A DNA stretch of 64,000 bases, taken from Tupaia tana (taxonomy: Eukaryota > Chordata > Mammalia > Scandentia > Tupaiidae). The position numbers and the translations under genes were made by a program. The DNA is taken from assembly GCA_026018925.1 (NCBI GenBank), contig JAKSZU010000011.1, positions 6,143,985 through 6,207,984 of the forward strand. Direction: 5' to 3'. How positions within the stretch are numbered: the stretch's first letter is position 1; every line of letters starts with the position of its first letter. The notes beneath the pieces are model-generated. The model was given only the letters and a program-made list of their open reading frames with translations, had not been told where the DNA came from and made no database searches. This document shows, one piece after another, positions 12,137-23,282 of this stretch.

Positions 12137-12500
12137 AAAAAAGGAAGAAATGCTATAGCATCCATTTTGTAACATGGATGACATTATGCTAAGTGAGATA
12201 AGTCAATTACAAAAGGACACTGTATGATACCATTTATGTGAGGGAATTGAAGTATTAATTTTATAGAGAAAGAAAGCAAAATGGTGGTTGTCAAGGGATA
12301 AAGGGAAAGAAAATGAGGCGTGGTATTCAGCGGGTGTAGAAATTTAGTTGGCTAAGATGAACTGAGTTCTGTGGATAGACAGTGGTGATGATTATACAAC
12401 CATGTGAGTGTAGTTAATACTACTGAACAGTACACTTAAAAATGATTGAGATGATAAATTTTATGTCATGCATAAAGAAACAAATAAATTAAAAGAAGGG

Positions 12501-13319
12501 GCCACAATTCTATTCAATTACACTTGTATTGAATGCTTAATGGCCAGGTTAGGAAGCAGGCAAGTCATAGTAATGTGAAGGGGAAACAGGGCTGCTTTGT
12601 GTCCAAGGGATCCTGGAAGGGATTTCATAGAAGACCAAGGAAGTGCTATTCAAGGGAGGCAAAGCAAATGGCATTAAGAGAAAAGTAAAGAGGAAGAAAG
12701 GAGAGAGACACAGAGAAGTCTTAGGTATGAAAGACCAAGTGGATAAGGGTGCTTGCTCATCTTTTCAATCAGGTGGACCTTAATTTGGGAGGTGAAATTG
12801 AAAGGTGGGCACAGGTGAAAAAGATAAATGATGAAAGACAGAAAGGATGAAGGGAACAGCGTGAATGAAAGGAAGTGTGAGTTTTCTAGTTGCCTGGAAC
12901 AAAGAATTCATGGAGAGGAGTAGTGGAAGAAATGACTGGGAAGAAATACTGGGGCCATATGGTGGAGTAATTTGAACTTCATTGACTATTCCATAAGGAG
13001 ATATTAAAGGTGCGCTGTGCTTTGGGAAGACACATTTAGCTGTGTGATGTGTGAGATCCATGGCTGGAGGAAGTGTTGGGGGTTATAGAGTTAGTGGTGG
13101 GTGGGAAAAAGTTTGTCAGAAAATGAGTTTGGCTGAGACATAGACTGCAAAGAATAGAATTCCTATGGCTGAAGAGGAAACCAGAAACTCCAAGGCTGCT
13201 GTGGAAGGAGAATCTATTTTGGGAGAAGGGAGGCCAGACTTGAAGTTGCAGTTTTGTTCTCCCCAGTATTTCTTCTCTTAGGGAGTCCCTCATGAATTGC
13301 CAAGAGCCCTCCACCACAC
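12501..13319. other. Intergenic, nothing recognised
   Basis: Purine-rich stretches; possibly an ancient repeat, but not assignable. Confidence 0.4.
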
Positions 13320-13886
13320 TGTTCTGTGTAGGGATGTGTTGTAAGCTGAAATATGACCTTCCATATGTTGAAGCCTTAATCCTGAGTCATTCAGAATGTG
13401 GTTGTTTGGAAACAGAACCTTTATTTGTTTATTTTTTAACAGATGATAATCAATTTATTAAAAATAGTTGACTTAGGCATCTGCAATGGTGACTTCAATC
13501 TCAATTCCTGGTTCAATACTGTTGGAAGTGATCTGTTTAACCATCTCAGAAGGACTGTGCAAATCAATGAGTCACTTGTGGATTGGAAACAGAACCGTTA
13601 AAGAAGTAATTAAGGTAAAATGAGGTCCTAATCTAATGGCCCCTAATCCAATGTGACTATTTTAGAGAAGAAATTAGAATAGACATATACAGAGGGAAGG
13701 CCATGTGTTGACACAAGGAGAAGATGACCATTTACAAGCCAAGGAAAAAAGTCTCTAAAGAAATCAACCCCACTTGCATCTTGATCTTAGACTTGAGTCT
13801 TCAGAACCGTGAGAAAGTCCATTTCTATTGTTTGGATCACTCAGTCTACAGTACTTTGTTCTGACAACCTGAGCTAACTAATATAG
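13320..13886 (+). mobile_element. MLT1A-like solo LTR fossil (ERVL-MaLR)
   Basis: The left part has the MLT1 phrases GTTGAAGCCTTAATCC and GTAATTAAGGTAAAATGAGG. The right part has CAAGCCAAGG, the CAGAACCGTGAGAAA segment, CACTCAGTCTACAG and the terminal CTAACTAATATA. It is a solo LTR fossil of an old placental-wide family, with one host retrocopy (RPS20) inserted in its middle. Confidence 0.85.
13420..13582 (-). pseudogene. RPS20: RPS20 processed retrocopy, 5'-truncated
   Basis: Read on the minus strand this gives IHK[21 protein letters not shown], then [15 protein letters not shown] and a stop. This is the C-terminus of ribosomal protein uS10 (RPS20, 119 residues). It is followed by an RPS20-like 3'UTR with AATAAATTGATT and an A-rich tail. 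The CGA codon for Arg in HKR has become TGA. There is no intron, and only the last 40 or so codons are present. A 14-bp direct repeat TTGGAAACAGAACC flanks it (13406-13419 and 13583-13596), as expected for L1-mediated retroposition. It sits inside an MLT1-type LTR. Confidence 0.93.
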
Positions 13887-13919
13887 GGCATATGGAAAAC
13901 GGCCCTTCTCTGATGTCTT

Positions 13920-14188
13920 TTTTTTTTTTTTTTTTGAGAGATTTTCGCTATAGGGCGCGTGCGCTCGCCAGACAGAGAGAGAGAGACATAGAGACAGAAA
14001 GCGAGAAATCACCTCCCAGGGGTGATGGTCACACCGCAATCCCTTCTCCTCCCTTCTCCTCTCGGGATCTTGGGCACGCACGCACACACACCCAGTGTGA
14101 GTCTTAAGCCACCGGGTCCGGGACGCGAACCGCGGTTGACTATGTGGGAGTCCAGCGACATAGCCATTATGCTAACTGCTGGTTCCCT
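13920..14188 (-). mobile_element. Long tRNA-SINE, antisense, CpG-rich
   Basis: A target duplication CTCTGATGTCTT / CTTTGATGTCTT is at 13908-13919 and 14189-14200. Many CpGs are retained, so it is a young copy. Confidence 0.92.
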
Positions 14189-14200
14189 CTTTGATGTCTT

Positions 14201-15558
14201 ATAGCACAGCTGCAAGAAAACATTTAAAGGAGGCATTCATGAAGACTGGGAGACAGCAAAAGACAGCCTCAGAAACTAAGATTAAAACAGGTCATCAAGC
14301 TCGTAGAGATGGCTTGCTTTTTAAGATCCCAGTGACTCATCTCATTCATAAAAGGGTCTGTCCAGGGATGAATGCTTTCAGATACTCTCACTGCTCTTGT
14401 TTCCAAAAAGGAAACCCTCCAGTACAGTTGCCCTCATTTTGTCACAGAGCCATGTGCTCACATGTGCCGAGACCAGGGTTGGGGCATAGAACCACAAGTG
14501 GCCTGTGACTGGAGCCTGTGAATAAGAAAAAAGCAGCAGAATCCGGACGTCACAACATAGATACATCCAGAAGCTGGTCTGGACGTCCAAGCACTTCATG
14601 TGGCCATAGTGTCACCATGCACGTGCTGGGAGGCTGTGCGATGAACCAGACATGAGTATACATTTGGATGAAAACAGTGTGTTCCCAAACCACCGCAAGC
14701 CTGCAGATCAGGCAGCGGCCATCCCATCAGCTGCACGTACAACACAGGGGAGGTGCTTCTATCTGCCTGGAGAGAAATATTATGGGAACATTCTCTGGCA
14801 AAGGCTAACCTCTCCAGGGTGCTCCAGGAAAATAGTTTTGAACACAGAAATTGCCAGGTCTGGATAAACATAGATCAGTCCCTCAGATGGTTTGAACGTG
14901 ACTGAAAGTTTATGCTGCACAGTCCTTCATCAGGGGCCTTCAAATAGTTGACGTAAAATCTTGATCCTGTTCCAGCTGTCAGCTGGTCAAGAGTTATCAG
15001 ACCTGCTGTTTTAGTAACCAAACACCATGAAGTGCTTGTCCTTCTGAGATGAAAGTGAACCAGTGAGAAAGTTTTAGACTGAGCAAGTGGAACCCCATTA
15101 TGTTCACTCAGGAGGGTCCAATTCTGGTCTTCTTTATAAATGGTTCCTCATGTCTAAAATGGGAATCATAACAAATGTGTATCTTTATAGGCATGGCTTC
15201 AATGTTTTTAATCCTCTTGCAAAGATAAGAGACTTTATTTTGCCATAGGAAAGCTCTTAAAGTCCTTGTATGCAATAAACATTCAGGTAGCATTACAGGG
15301 GTAGGTGGTGAAATGCAAACAACCAGATAGTCCTTCAAAGAGGTATTTGTCATTACAGTAGGCATTCTTGAGACATGCTATGATAGATACTACTATACCA
15401 CTTTTTTTTTTTTTTGCAAGTATTAAAGTCTAAATGACAGTATGAATACAGATGAGCCATTAGGTTGGAAGTTTAAAATGTTTGAAATAACATAAATAAA
15501 TAAGTTGTTTACCAGCTCAAAGCAATGTTTAACAGAAAAAATGTGGTGCCTACGAAAA
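14201..15558. other. Intergenic, nothing recognised
   Basis: Moderate GC, no SINE, no repeat recognised. It is one of the longer unbroken non-repeat blocks upstream of PMP22. Confidence 0.45.
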
Positions 15559-15756
15559 GTCTTCAAAAAGTTCATGAAAATTGCCTATTATGAAAAAAAC
15601 TAAGCACAGACTTAAAAAATTTTGCACTAAAATATTGGGTTGTTGGAAAAAAAAATCATGTCGCATTCTTGAGTAGAAAAACACATCATGACTTTCCCAA
15701 CAAGCTGATATATTCATAGTTGAATTCCATTTTTGCTACAAACTTTTTGAAGGCAA
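15559..15756. mobile_element. MITE1 copy 1 (mariner-like), with MITE2 inside
   Basis: The left terminus is GTCTTCAAAAAGTTCATG and the right terminus is its inverse ACTTTTTGAAGGC. The interior holds CTATTATGAAAAAAACTAAGC and TTTTGCACTAAAATA. A second MITE is inserted at a TA in the middle (15635-15708). Confidence 0.75.
15635..15708. mobile_element. MITE2 copy 1 (palindromic mariner-like)
   Basis: TTGGGTTGTTGGAAAA at one end, CTTTCCCAACAAGC at the other, flanked by TA. It lies within MITE1 copy 1. Confidence 0.75.
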
Positions 15757-15867
15757 CTGGTTAAGCACAGAGTAACCACAGAGCAGGCATTCTAGTCACA
15801 TATGGAGATTTGTAGATTTGTATGTGTTTCTAACTGTGCCTTCATTCCTTCATTCAACAAATACCTA

Positions 15868-15950
15868 TTCAGTCATCGGAAAAGTCATGACGCATTTTTG
15901 CATAGAAAAAGAGAAAAAATTACATCATGACTTTTCTGGCAACCCAATAT
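15868..15950. mobile_element. MITE2 copy 2
   Basis: AAAAGTCATGACGCATTTTT...CATCATGACTTTTCTGGCAACCC makes a near-perfect inverted repeat and closely matches the copy at 60263. Confidence 0.75.
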
Positions 15951-16685
15951 TTTATGCCAAGGGCTGGATTAGGCATAAGGTAAAATACGTTCCAGATTTT
16001 CACAGGCTGGTGGCCAGAGAAGAGGGATCCAATAAAGAAATAAATGAAGGAATAAGTAAAGAGTGCTCAAACAACTGAATCTGTTCATGGTATCAGCAGT
16101 CTGAGCAACCGCATAGGCTGTGACATGCGGTAGTTTGGATTTTGCTGAAGCACAGTATGAGCTGTTCGGTTGGGCATAGCAGGAAACACACTGGCTCAGA
16201 GCAACAAGCAAGACCGCATCACCAAAGGAGTGAGGAGACCAGTTGACATGCCATCCCATGTCTCAGAGCACCATATAGCTTGGTGCTATATGGTGGGCAC
16301 CAGCACAGTCACTTCCATACGATAAAGTAGTGTCTCAGTGTGGTGAAAAGCAACCTTGAGACAAAAGCTACTATTGACAGTGATGTAAGTGAGGAGAAAT
16401 TAAAATCTTCTAATGACATAATCATTCTTATGCAGAAAACAAACCTATTTTGAGAGAAGAGATATGCTGTTTTGGTGGACACCAATGTGGGAAATTGTGA
16501 CAGGCCAGAATGTATCCGTCATGGATAGAAAGGCTCTATTCTATGTACAGTGTGTAATGGTAGGTGAAAGATACCAGGACATTTGCAAAGTCTTGAATCA
16601 GATTTTAGAAGATAATTCATGTGCTAACTTTGTGACTTAGGTCAAGGGCTGAGAAAGACCTTTGCCAGTTTGGGAAACACAGGAC
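15951..16685. other. Intergenic, nothing recognised
   Basis: Includes an 11-bp stem hairpin at about 16270-16296 (CACCATATAGC, loop TTGGT, inverse arm) and ends at a 27-base A-run. Confidence 0.4.
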
Positions 16686-16712
16686 AAAAAAAAAAAAAAA
16701 AAAAAAAAAAAA
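16686..16712 (+). repeat. A-homopolymer, about 27 bases
   Basis: It could be the tail of an unrecognised retroposed sequence lying to its left. No target duplication was found. Confidence 0.9.
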
Positions 16713-17031
16713 GAATTTCTGTTTCTAGAGTGGTGATGACTGGGTTTACCCTCTGACCTGGGACAAAACAGCAACAAAAACAAATGAACACCAGACAAAA
16801 TGTATAGAACAACATTTTTCAAGACCCTGGATCTTTGACAACACAGAACAATGATCTCTGGTAGACAAGACAAATGAGGTGAATCCTATCATAGTCCTAA
16901 CTGACAACACTAAATTTCAAGATGCAAAGATGAGAAATCCAGGAAGAGTCCACTGAACTCCTTGAGCTGAGAAGAAAGCTGAGAGTCTGGAGAGACTGAG
17001 GCAGCTAATATTTACAGAACTATAGTACCAT

Positions 17032-17040
<9 letters not shown>

Positions 17041-17092
<52 letters not shown>
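17041..17092 (+). repeat. GA microsatellite
   Basis: About 25 uninterrupted GA units inside the L1 fragment. Confidence 0.97.
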
Positions 17093-17096
<4 letters not shown>

Positions 17097-17808
17097 TAGA
17101 AAACTCAGCAGAGTACTAGTGAGAAAACAGAAATAACTTGAGACCCAGGGAATGAAACATCTGAAAAGACTAGGGGGAACAACATACAGTCCTTACATAG
17201 GGCTTGGAATAATGCCTTTTTCCACTATTCAAATTGGAAAATCTCATAATTGGGTAGAAAAGTCAGAAAAGTCTTTCCTTAGTAGTAGGAAATAATTATC
17301 TCCAGACTAAATACATTTTGAACCTGCCCTAGAAATCTCAAAAGGAAAACCAGAAAGGATCAAACTATTTCCAAGTAATTTAACTGTATCATAGAACAAA
17401 GCTCAAGAACATCTACAGGCAGACAAAAATACCTAGCATCCAACCAGAAATTCAAATTGTTTTACATGCAAACAAATAGGAAAAATGTCCTATAGTGAAA
17501 AGAAAATCAGTTGAAACAAACCTGAGACTGACACATATGTTAGACAAGAACATTAAAATAAAATATAATTCACAATTATATTCAATATATTGAAAAAATT
17601 AGGCAGGGACATGGAAGATATATCTGAAAAATCAAACATAGAAATAATAAACAAAACATCTGCAATTAAACAAATAATACATGGGTGAGAGTAATGAGAT
17701 ATTAGACCTTGCAGAAGGAAAGATCAATGAACTAGAAGTCATGGCCATAGAAACTCCCAAATGAAACACACAGACAATAAAGTATTATTTTCAAAATTAA
17801 AGAGCATT

Positions 17809-18068
17809 AGGACCAGCAGATGGCTTAATGATTACATTGCTGGAGTCCCCCATAGTTGACCGTTGTTTGAGTCCCAACCCAGTGGCTTAAAACTCATGCC
17901 GGGTGCGTGTGCGTGCATGCCCAAAATGACAAGAGGAGAATGGAGGAGAAGGGATTGTGGCATAGCCATCCTTCCTTGTGGGTGACTGTTCACTTTCTGT
18001 CTCTGTCTTTCTCTGTATCTCTGGTGAGCACACACACCCTATAGCAAAAAATCTCTCTTAAAAAAATG
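17809..18068 (+). mobile_element. Long tRNA-SINE, sense, in L1
   Basis: AGGACCAGCAGATGGC head and an A-rich tail. Target duplication AAAGAGCAT. Confidence 0.88.
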
Positions 18069-18087
18069 AAAGAGCATCACTGTGCCT

Positions 18088-18231
18088 TGGAAAAGCTTCA
18101 GGTTGAATAATATACATGTGTTTGCCATTGAGGAAGGAGAAAAGAAAGGAATGAAGGAAAATAGCAGAAAAAAAATATTTGAGAAAATAATGGCCAATAT
18201 TTTTCAAATTTAATGAAAATAATAAATCACA
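18088..18231 (+). repeat. Source copy of a 144-bp dispersed duplication
   Basis: L1-derived segment running from TGGAAAAGCTTCAGG to AATAAATCACA. It matches 18694-18810 plus 19092-19117 except for one A in an A-run. Confidence 0.95.
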
Positions 18232-18640
18232 GGTCTGAGAAGTTCAATGAAATGAAAGCACAAGAAACATGAAGAAAATGACATGAAGCTGCTCAAAAAA
18301 GTGATCAAGAGAAAATCTTATAAATAAATTTTATAAAAAGTTATGTGCAGAGGTAAAAAAAGAAAAGGGTGAGTGCAGGGCCAGCTTCAAGTACATTTGA
18401 CTTTTGCAGTTGCCCAAGGAACTACATTTTACAGATGTTCATGGGCTAGCTAGAAAGGAAACTATCACTTCATACCAATTCTATGGGAAATAATATGTCA
18501 AGGGCTAGTAATAACTTATGAACATTTCATTCACCTATTGCTTTGTAAACTAGAAATTATCTGTATTGAACAATTGGAAATGGACTCATTAAGGATCCAT
18601 TTTCTCTCCCTGGTGCCTTATACTAAAATTTGATTTCAAT

Positions 18641-18693
18641 GGGCCAGCCCTGAAGTGTAGTGACTAAGTCCTGTGCCCTGGGAGTTGCATCCC
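18641..18693 (+). mobile_element. Old SINE head, split from 19118-19320
   Basis: GGGCCAGCCCTGAAGTGTAG to GTTGCATCCC, matching the head of the next copy at 19341. It is then interrupted by a 144-bp copied segment that itself carries a SINE. Confidence 0.7.
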
Positions 18694-19117
18694 TGGAAAA
18701 GCTTCAGGTTGAATAATATACATGTGTTTGCCATTGAGGAAGGAGAAAAGAAAGGAATGAAGGAAAATAGCAGAAAAAAATATTTGAGAAAATAATGGCC
18801 AATATTTTTCTTCTTCTTTTTTTTTTTTTGGAGAGGTTTTTGCTATAGGGCGCGTGCGCTCGCCAGACAGACAGAGAGAGACAGAGAGATAGAAAGCAGG
18901 AAATCATCCCCCAGGGGGGATGGTCACGCCGCAATCCCTTCTCCTCCATTCTCCTCTCGGGATCTTGGGCACGCACGCACACGCGCCCGGCGTGAGTTTA
19001 AGCCGCCGGGTCCGGGACTCGAACTGCGGTCGACTACGTGGGAGTCCAGTGACATAGCCATTACGCTAACTGCTGGTCCCCAATATTTTTCAAATTTAAT
19101 GAAAATAATAAATCACA
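18694..19117 (+). repeat. Second copy of the 144-bp duplication, carrying a SINE
   Basis: Inserted into an old SINE between its head and body. A younger SINE (18811-19079) lies within it. Confidence 0.93.
18811..19079 (-). mobile_element. Long tRNA-SINE, antisense, near consensus
   Basis: CpG-rich young copy. Target duplication CCAATATTTTTC at 18799-18810 and 19080-19091. The sequence at 18195-18240 is its paralogous empty site. Confidence 0.94.
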
Positions 19118-19320
19118 TCACTGACCATGGCTTGAATCCTGGCTCCAGTGGCTTGAAGAATACATCAGGCATGTTTGCATTTGTGCTCAAAATCCTGATG
19201 GGATGGAGAAATGGAAGAAAAAGAATTGTGGTGTGACCATGCCTTGTTGAGGGGATTTTCTCTTTCTATCTTTCTTTCTGTGGCAAAGTGCACATGCCCT
19301 CTGGCAATTATAAAAACTGT
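19118..19320 (+). mobile_element. Old SINE body, continuation of 18641-18693
   Basis: CACTGACCATGGCTTGAATCC, GATGGGATGGAGAAATGG and TGCCCTCTGGCAATTATA match the copy at 19341-19615 closely. Confidence 0.75.
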
Positions 19321-19340
19321 TTACCTTTTCAATTTAAAAG

Positions 19341-19615
19341 AACCAGCCCTGAAGTGCAGTGATTAAGCCCTGTGTGCTGGGAGTCAGATCCCACATGGCT
19401 GACCATGGCTTGAATCCTAACTCCAATGGCTTGAAAAACATATCAGGCATTCTGAATGCGTGCTCAAAACATTGATGGGATGGAGAAATGGAAGAAAAAG
19501 AATTGCAGTGTGACCATGCCTTGTTGAGGGGATTTTCTCTCTGTCTCTTTCTTTCTGTCTCTCTCCTTATCTCTCTCTTTCTGTGGTAAGTGCATATGCC
19601 CTCTGGCAATTATAG
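19341..19615 (+). mobile_element. Old tRNA-SINE, sense, tandem partner
   Basis: AACCAGCCCTGAAGTGCAG head. It shares private variants (CCTTGTTGAGGGG, CTCTGGCAATTATA) with the copy just upstream. Confidence 0.8.
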
Positions 19616-19917
19616 GAACTCCTTTTAACTTAGTGTGGAAGAAGACTACAGTAATCAGTCAATATCAGTCCAAAGAAGGAAAAGTCATTTGCTATCTTTT
19701 ATGATTGTAAACATTCTCTATGTAAAACATTGTCTAATAGAAATCTAATGTGAGCAATGTATGTAAACTTAAAACTTCTGAAATCATATTATAAAGATTA
19801 AAATAAAACAACATTGATTTAAATAACAAATTTTGTTTAACCCAATATATTCAAAGTCATTTCAATATTTAATTATATAACTATGCTGAAATATTGTATA
19901 TTTTTTATTCTGAGCTT

Positions 19918-20185
19918 TTTTTTCTTTTTTTTGGATAGGTTTTTGCTATGGGGCATGTGTGCTCGCCAGAAAGACAGAGAGAGACAGAGAGACAGAAAGT
20001 GAGAAATCACCACCCCCCAGGGGTATGGCCACGCCGCAATCCCTTCTCCTCCATTCTCCTCCCGGGATCTTGGGCATGCATGCACATGTACCTGGTGTGA
20101 ATTTAAGCCACTGGGCCTGGGACTCAAACTGTGGCTTACTATATGGGAGTCCAGTGACATAGCCATTACGCTAACTGCTGGTCCC
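19918..20185 (-). mobile_element. Long tRNA-SINE, antisense
   Basis: Full length, ending in GCTAACTGCTGGTCCCC. CTGAG-TTTT repeats flank it. Confidence 0.9.
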
Positions 20186-20284
20186 CTGAGTTTTCAAAGT
20201 TCAATGTGCATTTTACACTTGTAACAGTAATCTGTAGTTCCTTTCAAGCACAGGGTGACTATGTGATGTCGGGCAGCTAGTGAA

Positions 20285-20406
20285 GTGTTTTGGGCTTGCA
20301 CACACATGCACCTGGCATGAGTTTTAAGCCACTGGGTCCAGGATTGGAACTATGGTTGACCATGTGGGAGTCCTGCACCTTAACAACCACACCACCTGCT
20401 GACCCT
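20285..20406 (-). mobile_element. tRNA-SINE head fragment, antisense
   Basis: GGCTTGCACACACATGCACC to CACCACCTGCTGACCC. The body is missing. Confidence 0.75.
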
Positions 20407-20454
20407 CTATTTGATTTTAAAAATACATCTTCCATGTTTTTACTTAACTTTTTC

Positions 20455-20706
20455 TTTTTTTCTTTTTGTAGAGGTTTTTGCCTTAGAATGTGTATGCTCA
20501 CTAGTGAGAGACAGACAGACAGTGAGAGGGAGAGTGAGAAATCACCTCCTATGCAGGATGGCCATGCCTCAAACCCTTCTCCTCTGTTCTCCCAGAATCT
20601 TGGGCACACACGCACATGCTTCCATTGTGTTTCAAGTCACTGGGTCTAGGACTCAAACTGCGGTGGGCCATGTGTGGGAGTTCAGTGATGGCATCTACTG
20701 GTCCCA
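20455..20706 (-). mobile_element. Long tRNA-SINE, antisense, diverged
   Basis: GTAGAGGTTTTTGCCTTAG to ATCTACTGGTCCC. Confidence 0.85.
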
Positions 20707-21905
20707 TCTCCTTAACTTTTTCAATATATTGAATATAGTTACAATAACTCTTTAAACGTTCTGTTCCTTCCACATCTTATCCCTGCCCCCGTCTCTGTGG
20801 TCCTCTTTTAGGGAGCTACCGACATCTGCTATTGCTTGGAAATTTGCAATAAAACCAACGCATGATTGTTTTAACATTGCTAACCTAAAAGAATGATTTT
20901 CTGGCAATGACATTGAGAAGTGTTAATAATCCAGGTGTGCTGGTCAGGCATTTCGGGTGTAGCAAACAGAGACAGAGGAAGAAAACATTTTGTTGTAAGA
21001 GCATGTGGACTTGAGCTCAGATCACAAAGTTGACCTAGGGACCTGAGGCTTTCAGTCTAGCTGTGCCAGAGGACGGCAGCAGGGGGTGGTGGGGACCCCC
21101 ACCTTATCTGTCAGTGACTGTCTCATGTGAAGAACAACCTGACTCAGGTTCCCAGGCGCACAATCCCTGACCTGTCAGGTGACAGGACTGTGATGTTTGC
21201 AGTTTTGTGTGACAAGAACATGTGTGACCAAAGTTTGGTTAGAGATGAATATCTGTGACCCCTGGTCACTTACCTTCTGCTCAGAGCTACAAGGCTACAA
21301 CGTACTTTACTATTTCAAAACTATCTACAAAGCACCTGCTATGATCCAAAAAGGATGCTTTCACTCGTGTAGAGACCATCGTGGAAGACAGACAAAGAGC
21401 AACTCAGGTCCAAGGGACTGTGCTATGTGCAGGGATGTGCAGGGTGCTGTAGGGATAGAGGATGGATTACTAACCAGTCCTTTCCATGAGTTGGGAAACT
21501 TTCCAAAATAATGACATAATAAACTGAGACCAGAGGACAAATGCCAGTCGGGGAGGTAAGGGGCCTATGGAGGCCACAAGAAAATTCTAGGCATCTAGAA
21601 GAGCCAGTGCAGAAGTCTGAAAGACAAAACATGTACATTAGAGAAACCACAACTAGTAACCCATTCATTGCTTATGAAAGAAAATGCTACATTTAAGATT
21701 ATAGGAGAAAAGAATTTTAATTGGCTTCTAAACAGGTTTATCATTTTGTTCTGTTTTGTTGTTTTTAATTGCAGGACTTCTAGGATCCTTTAGAATTCTT
21801 TTATATATCCGTCAAGAAACACCCTCATTAACTTTTTACCACCAACAAATATTCATTGTGTTCCATGGAGCCCTCAGTGGACAATGCTGTGTGAGGGGGA
21901 TCTTC
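20707..21905. other. Intergenic, nothing recognised
   Basis: No SINE over 1.2 kb. No gene or repeat that I can name. Confidence 0.45.
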
Positions 21906-22214
21906 TTTGAAGTTCACGAAAGATGCGTATTGTGAAAAAAAGTATGCATGGATTTAAAAAAATTTTATTGCACCAAAGTTAGCTTATACTTTTAAAAAAT
22001 TAAATTAAACTGATTGTCATTTTAAATTTTCCATAGGGCACATGTATTCACCAGAGAGAGAGAAGAGAGAAAGTGAGAAAGCAAGCCATCAGGTCTGCTA
22101 CTCAAACCACGTTTGGCCATGTGGGAGTCCAGCGCCTCGACCACTATACCACCTGCTGGTCCCAACAAAATGGTACTTTAAGTCTCTTTCCATGAACTTT
22201 TTGAAGTCTCCTTG
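21906..22214. mobile_element. MITE1 copy 2, with a SINE in its centre
   Basis: The ends are TCTTTGAAGTTCACGAAAG and CATGAACTTTTTGAAGTCTC. The interior TATTGTGAAAAAAAGTATGC and GCACCAAAGTTAGCTTATAC matches the other copies. An antisense SINE sits at 21998-22163. Confidence 0.75.
21998..22163 (-). mobile_element. tRNA-SINE, antisense, in MITE1 copy 2
   Basis: TTCCATAGGGCACATG..., GAAAGTGAGAAAGCAAGCC and CACCTGCTGGTCCC. It retains the CATAGGGCACATG block, unlike the SINE in MITE1 copy 3. Confidence 0.85.
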
Positions 22215-23282
22215 TATGGGTGAAAGCACTTACCTGCAGCACAGAGAAGGCAGAATGAGAACTCAGCCAGCACTGGAGTGTCGCTCCTGTGGCTCCTTGC
22301 AGGCCTCGCCCAGTAATCTTTGTGAGCTTTCAGGGTAGAAGGGGCCTTCCAGCCCACATTGCCACCAACACTGTGCCTGACAAATGGTTGCAGAACAACA
22401 TTTCCTACTCCAACTCTTTTTCTAGCCAATGAGGTGCTAAATGTCGAGAGTTATTATCTCAGCGCCTTTCCTAAGTAAGGGTTCAGTTCTTCATGAAGGT
22501 TTTCCTGTTATTTGATTTTCCATAGGCCTTGCCCTGAGGATTGAAGAAATGCCATTTGCCTCAGTGTTCAAAGGAAAATGTTTATAGTCAATCTCATGCA
22601 GCAGATGAGAGTTTATGGTCCTGGGCCTGGTGTTATATATTTAGAGGGCCAGCCTCAGCCCTTCCTATGGCAAAGCTACTCAGTGTGGCCCCCGCACAGG
22701 ACTGGTGTCAGTTCACGAACCTTTTACCGGCCACTGTGAGGTAAGTACAGATATAGAAAGTAAGAATTTAGAAACTTTTATAACAATTTGATGTTGTCAT
22801 GGCATCCAAGAGCATGATCAGTGGGAATCTCTGTCTCCCGTGTCCTGTAGCAGGTACCCGAGTGTGATAAAATAGAAACGAAGAACAAATATACACGGTG
22901 TTTCACTGCCATTGTTCTGAGAAGTCCTGCTCCATGCTGCGTCTCAGAGCACCCCACAAATCCACAGGACTCTACAGAGCCATAGGAGTCTTTCTGGAAC
23001 CATAAGATCCCTCAGAAAATGTCTGAGCATCTCCATAGTGTGAAGCAATTCCCATAGAACCTCAGGAATCTTCTCAATATCTCTGGCCTTACCACTCTCT
23101 TTCTTTAGAGGTGCACTGAGTCAACTATTAAAATCCATTTTCCAGGCACCAGAGAACAGCAGCAAATGGAAGTCAATTTGCTATAATTCTACAGGGAATG
23201 TTGCTGCTGCCTTTGCTGACATGGAACCCTGTTTCTAAATATAACGTGTTTGGTATCTAATCCCAACACAGTGATGGTTGAT
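22215..23282. other. Intergenic, nothing recognised
   Basis: No SINE. An unassigned non-repeat block. Confidence 0.45.

Larger units (their letters stand above)
10975..12500 (+). mobile_element. L1M ORF2 3' end and 3'UTR, sense, with two SINE insertions
   Basis: It reads through typical L1 ORF2 end phrases: ATCCAGAATTTAAAAGAACTCC, CTCCAAAGAAGACATGCAAG, CTTCTGGGTATATACC, GACATTATGCTAAGTGAG. It ends in a 3'UTR and an AT-rich tail near 12480-12500. A long SINE (11171-11459) and a short SINE (11948-12136) are inserted, each with a target duplication. Confidence 0.85.
16900..18360 (+). mobile_element. L1M/HAL1-like ORF1 region, sense
   Basis: CAGAAATTCAAATTGTTTTA, GACAAGAACATTAAAATA, GCAGAAGGAAAGATCAATGA and AATATTTGAGAAAATAATGG match the ORF1-spanning part of old L1M/HAL1. 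A GA microsatellite (17041-17092) and a SINE (17809-18068) interrupt it. Part of its 3' end (18088-18231) was copied to 18694-19117. Confidence 0.75.

Noticed and set aside
18641-20706. CRISPR-like or tandem array
   Set aside because: The repeated units are SINEs of different age and orientation, with no regular spacers.
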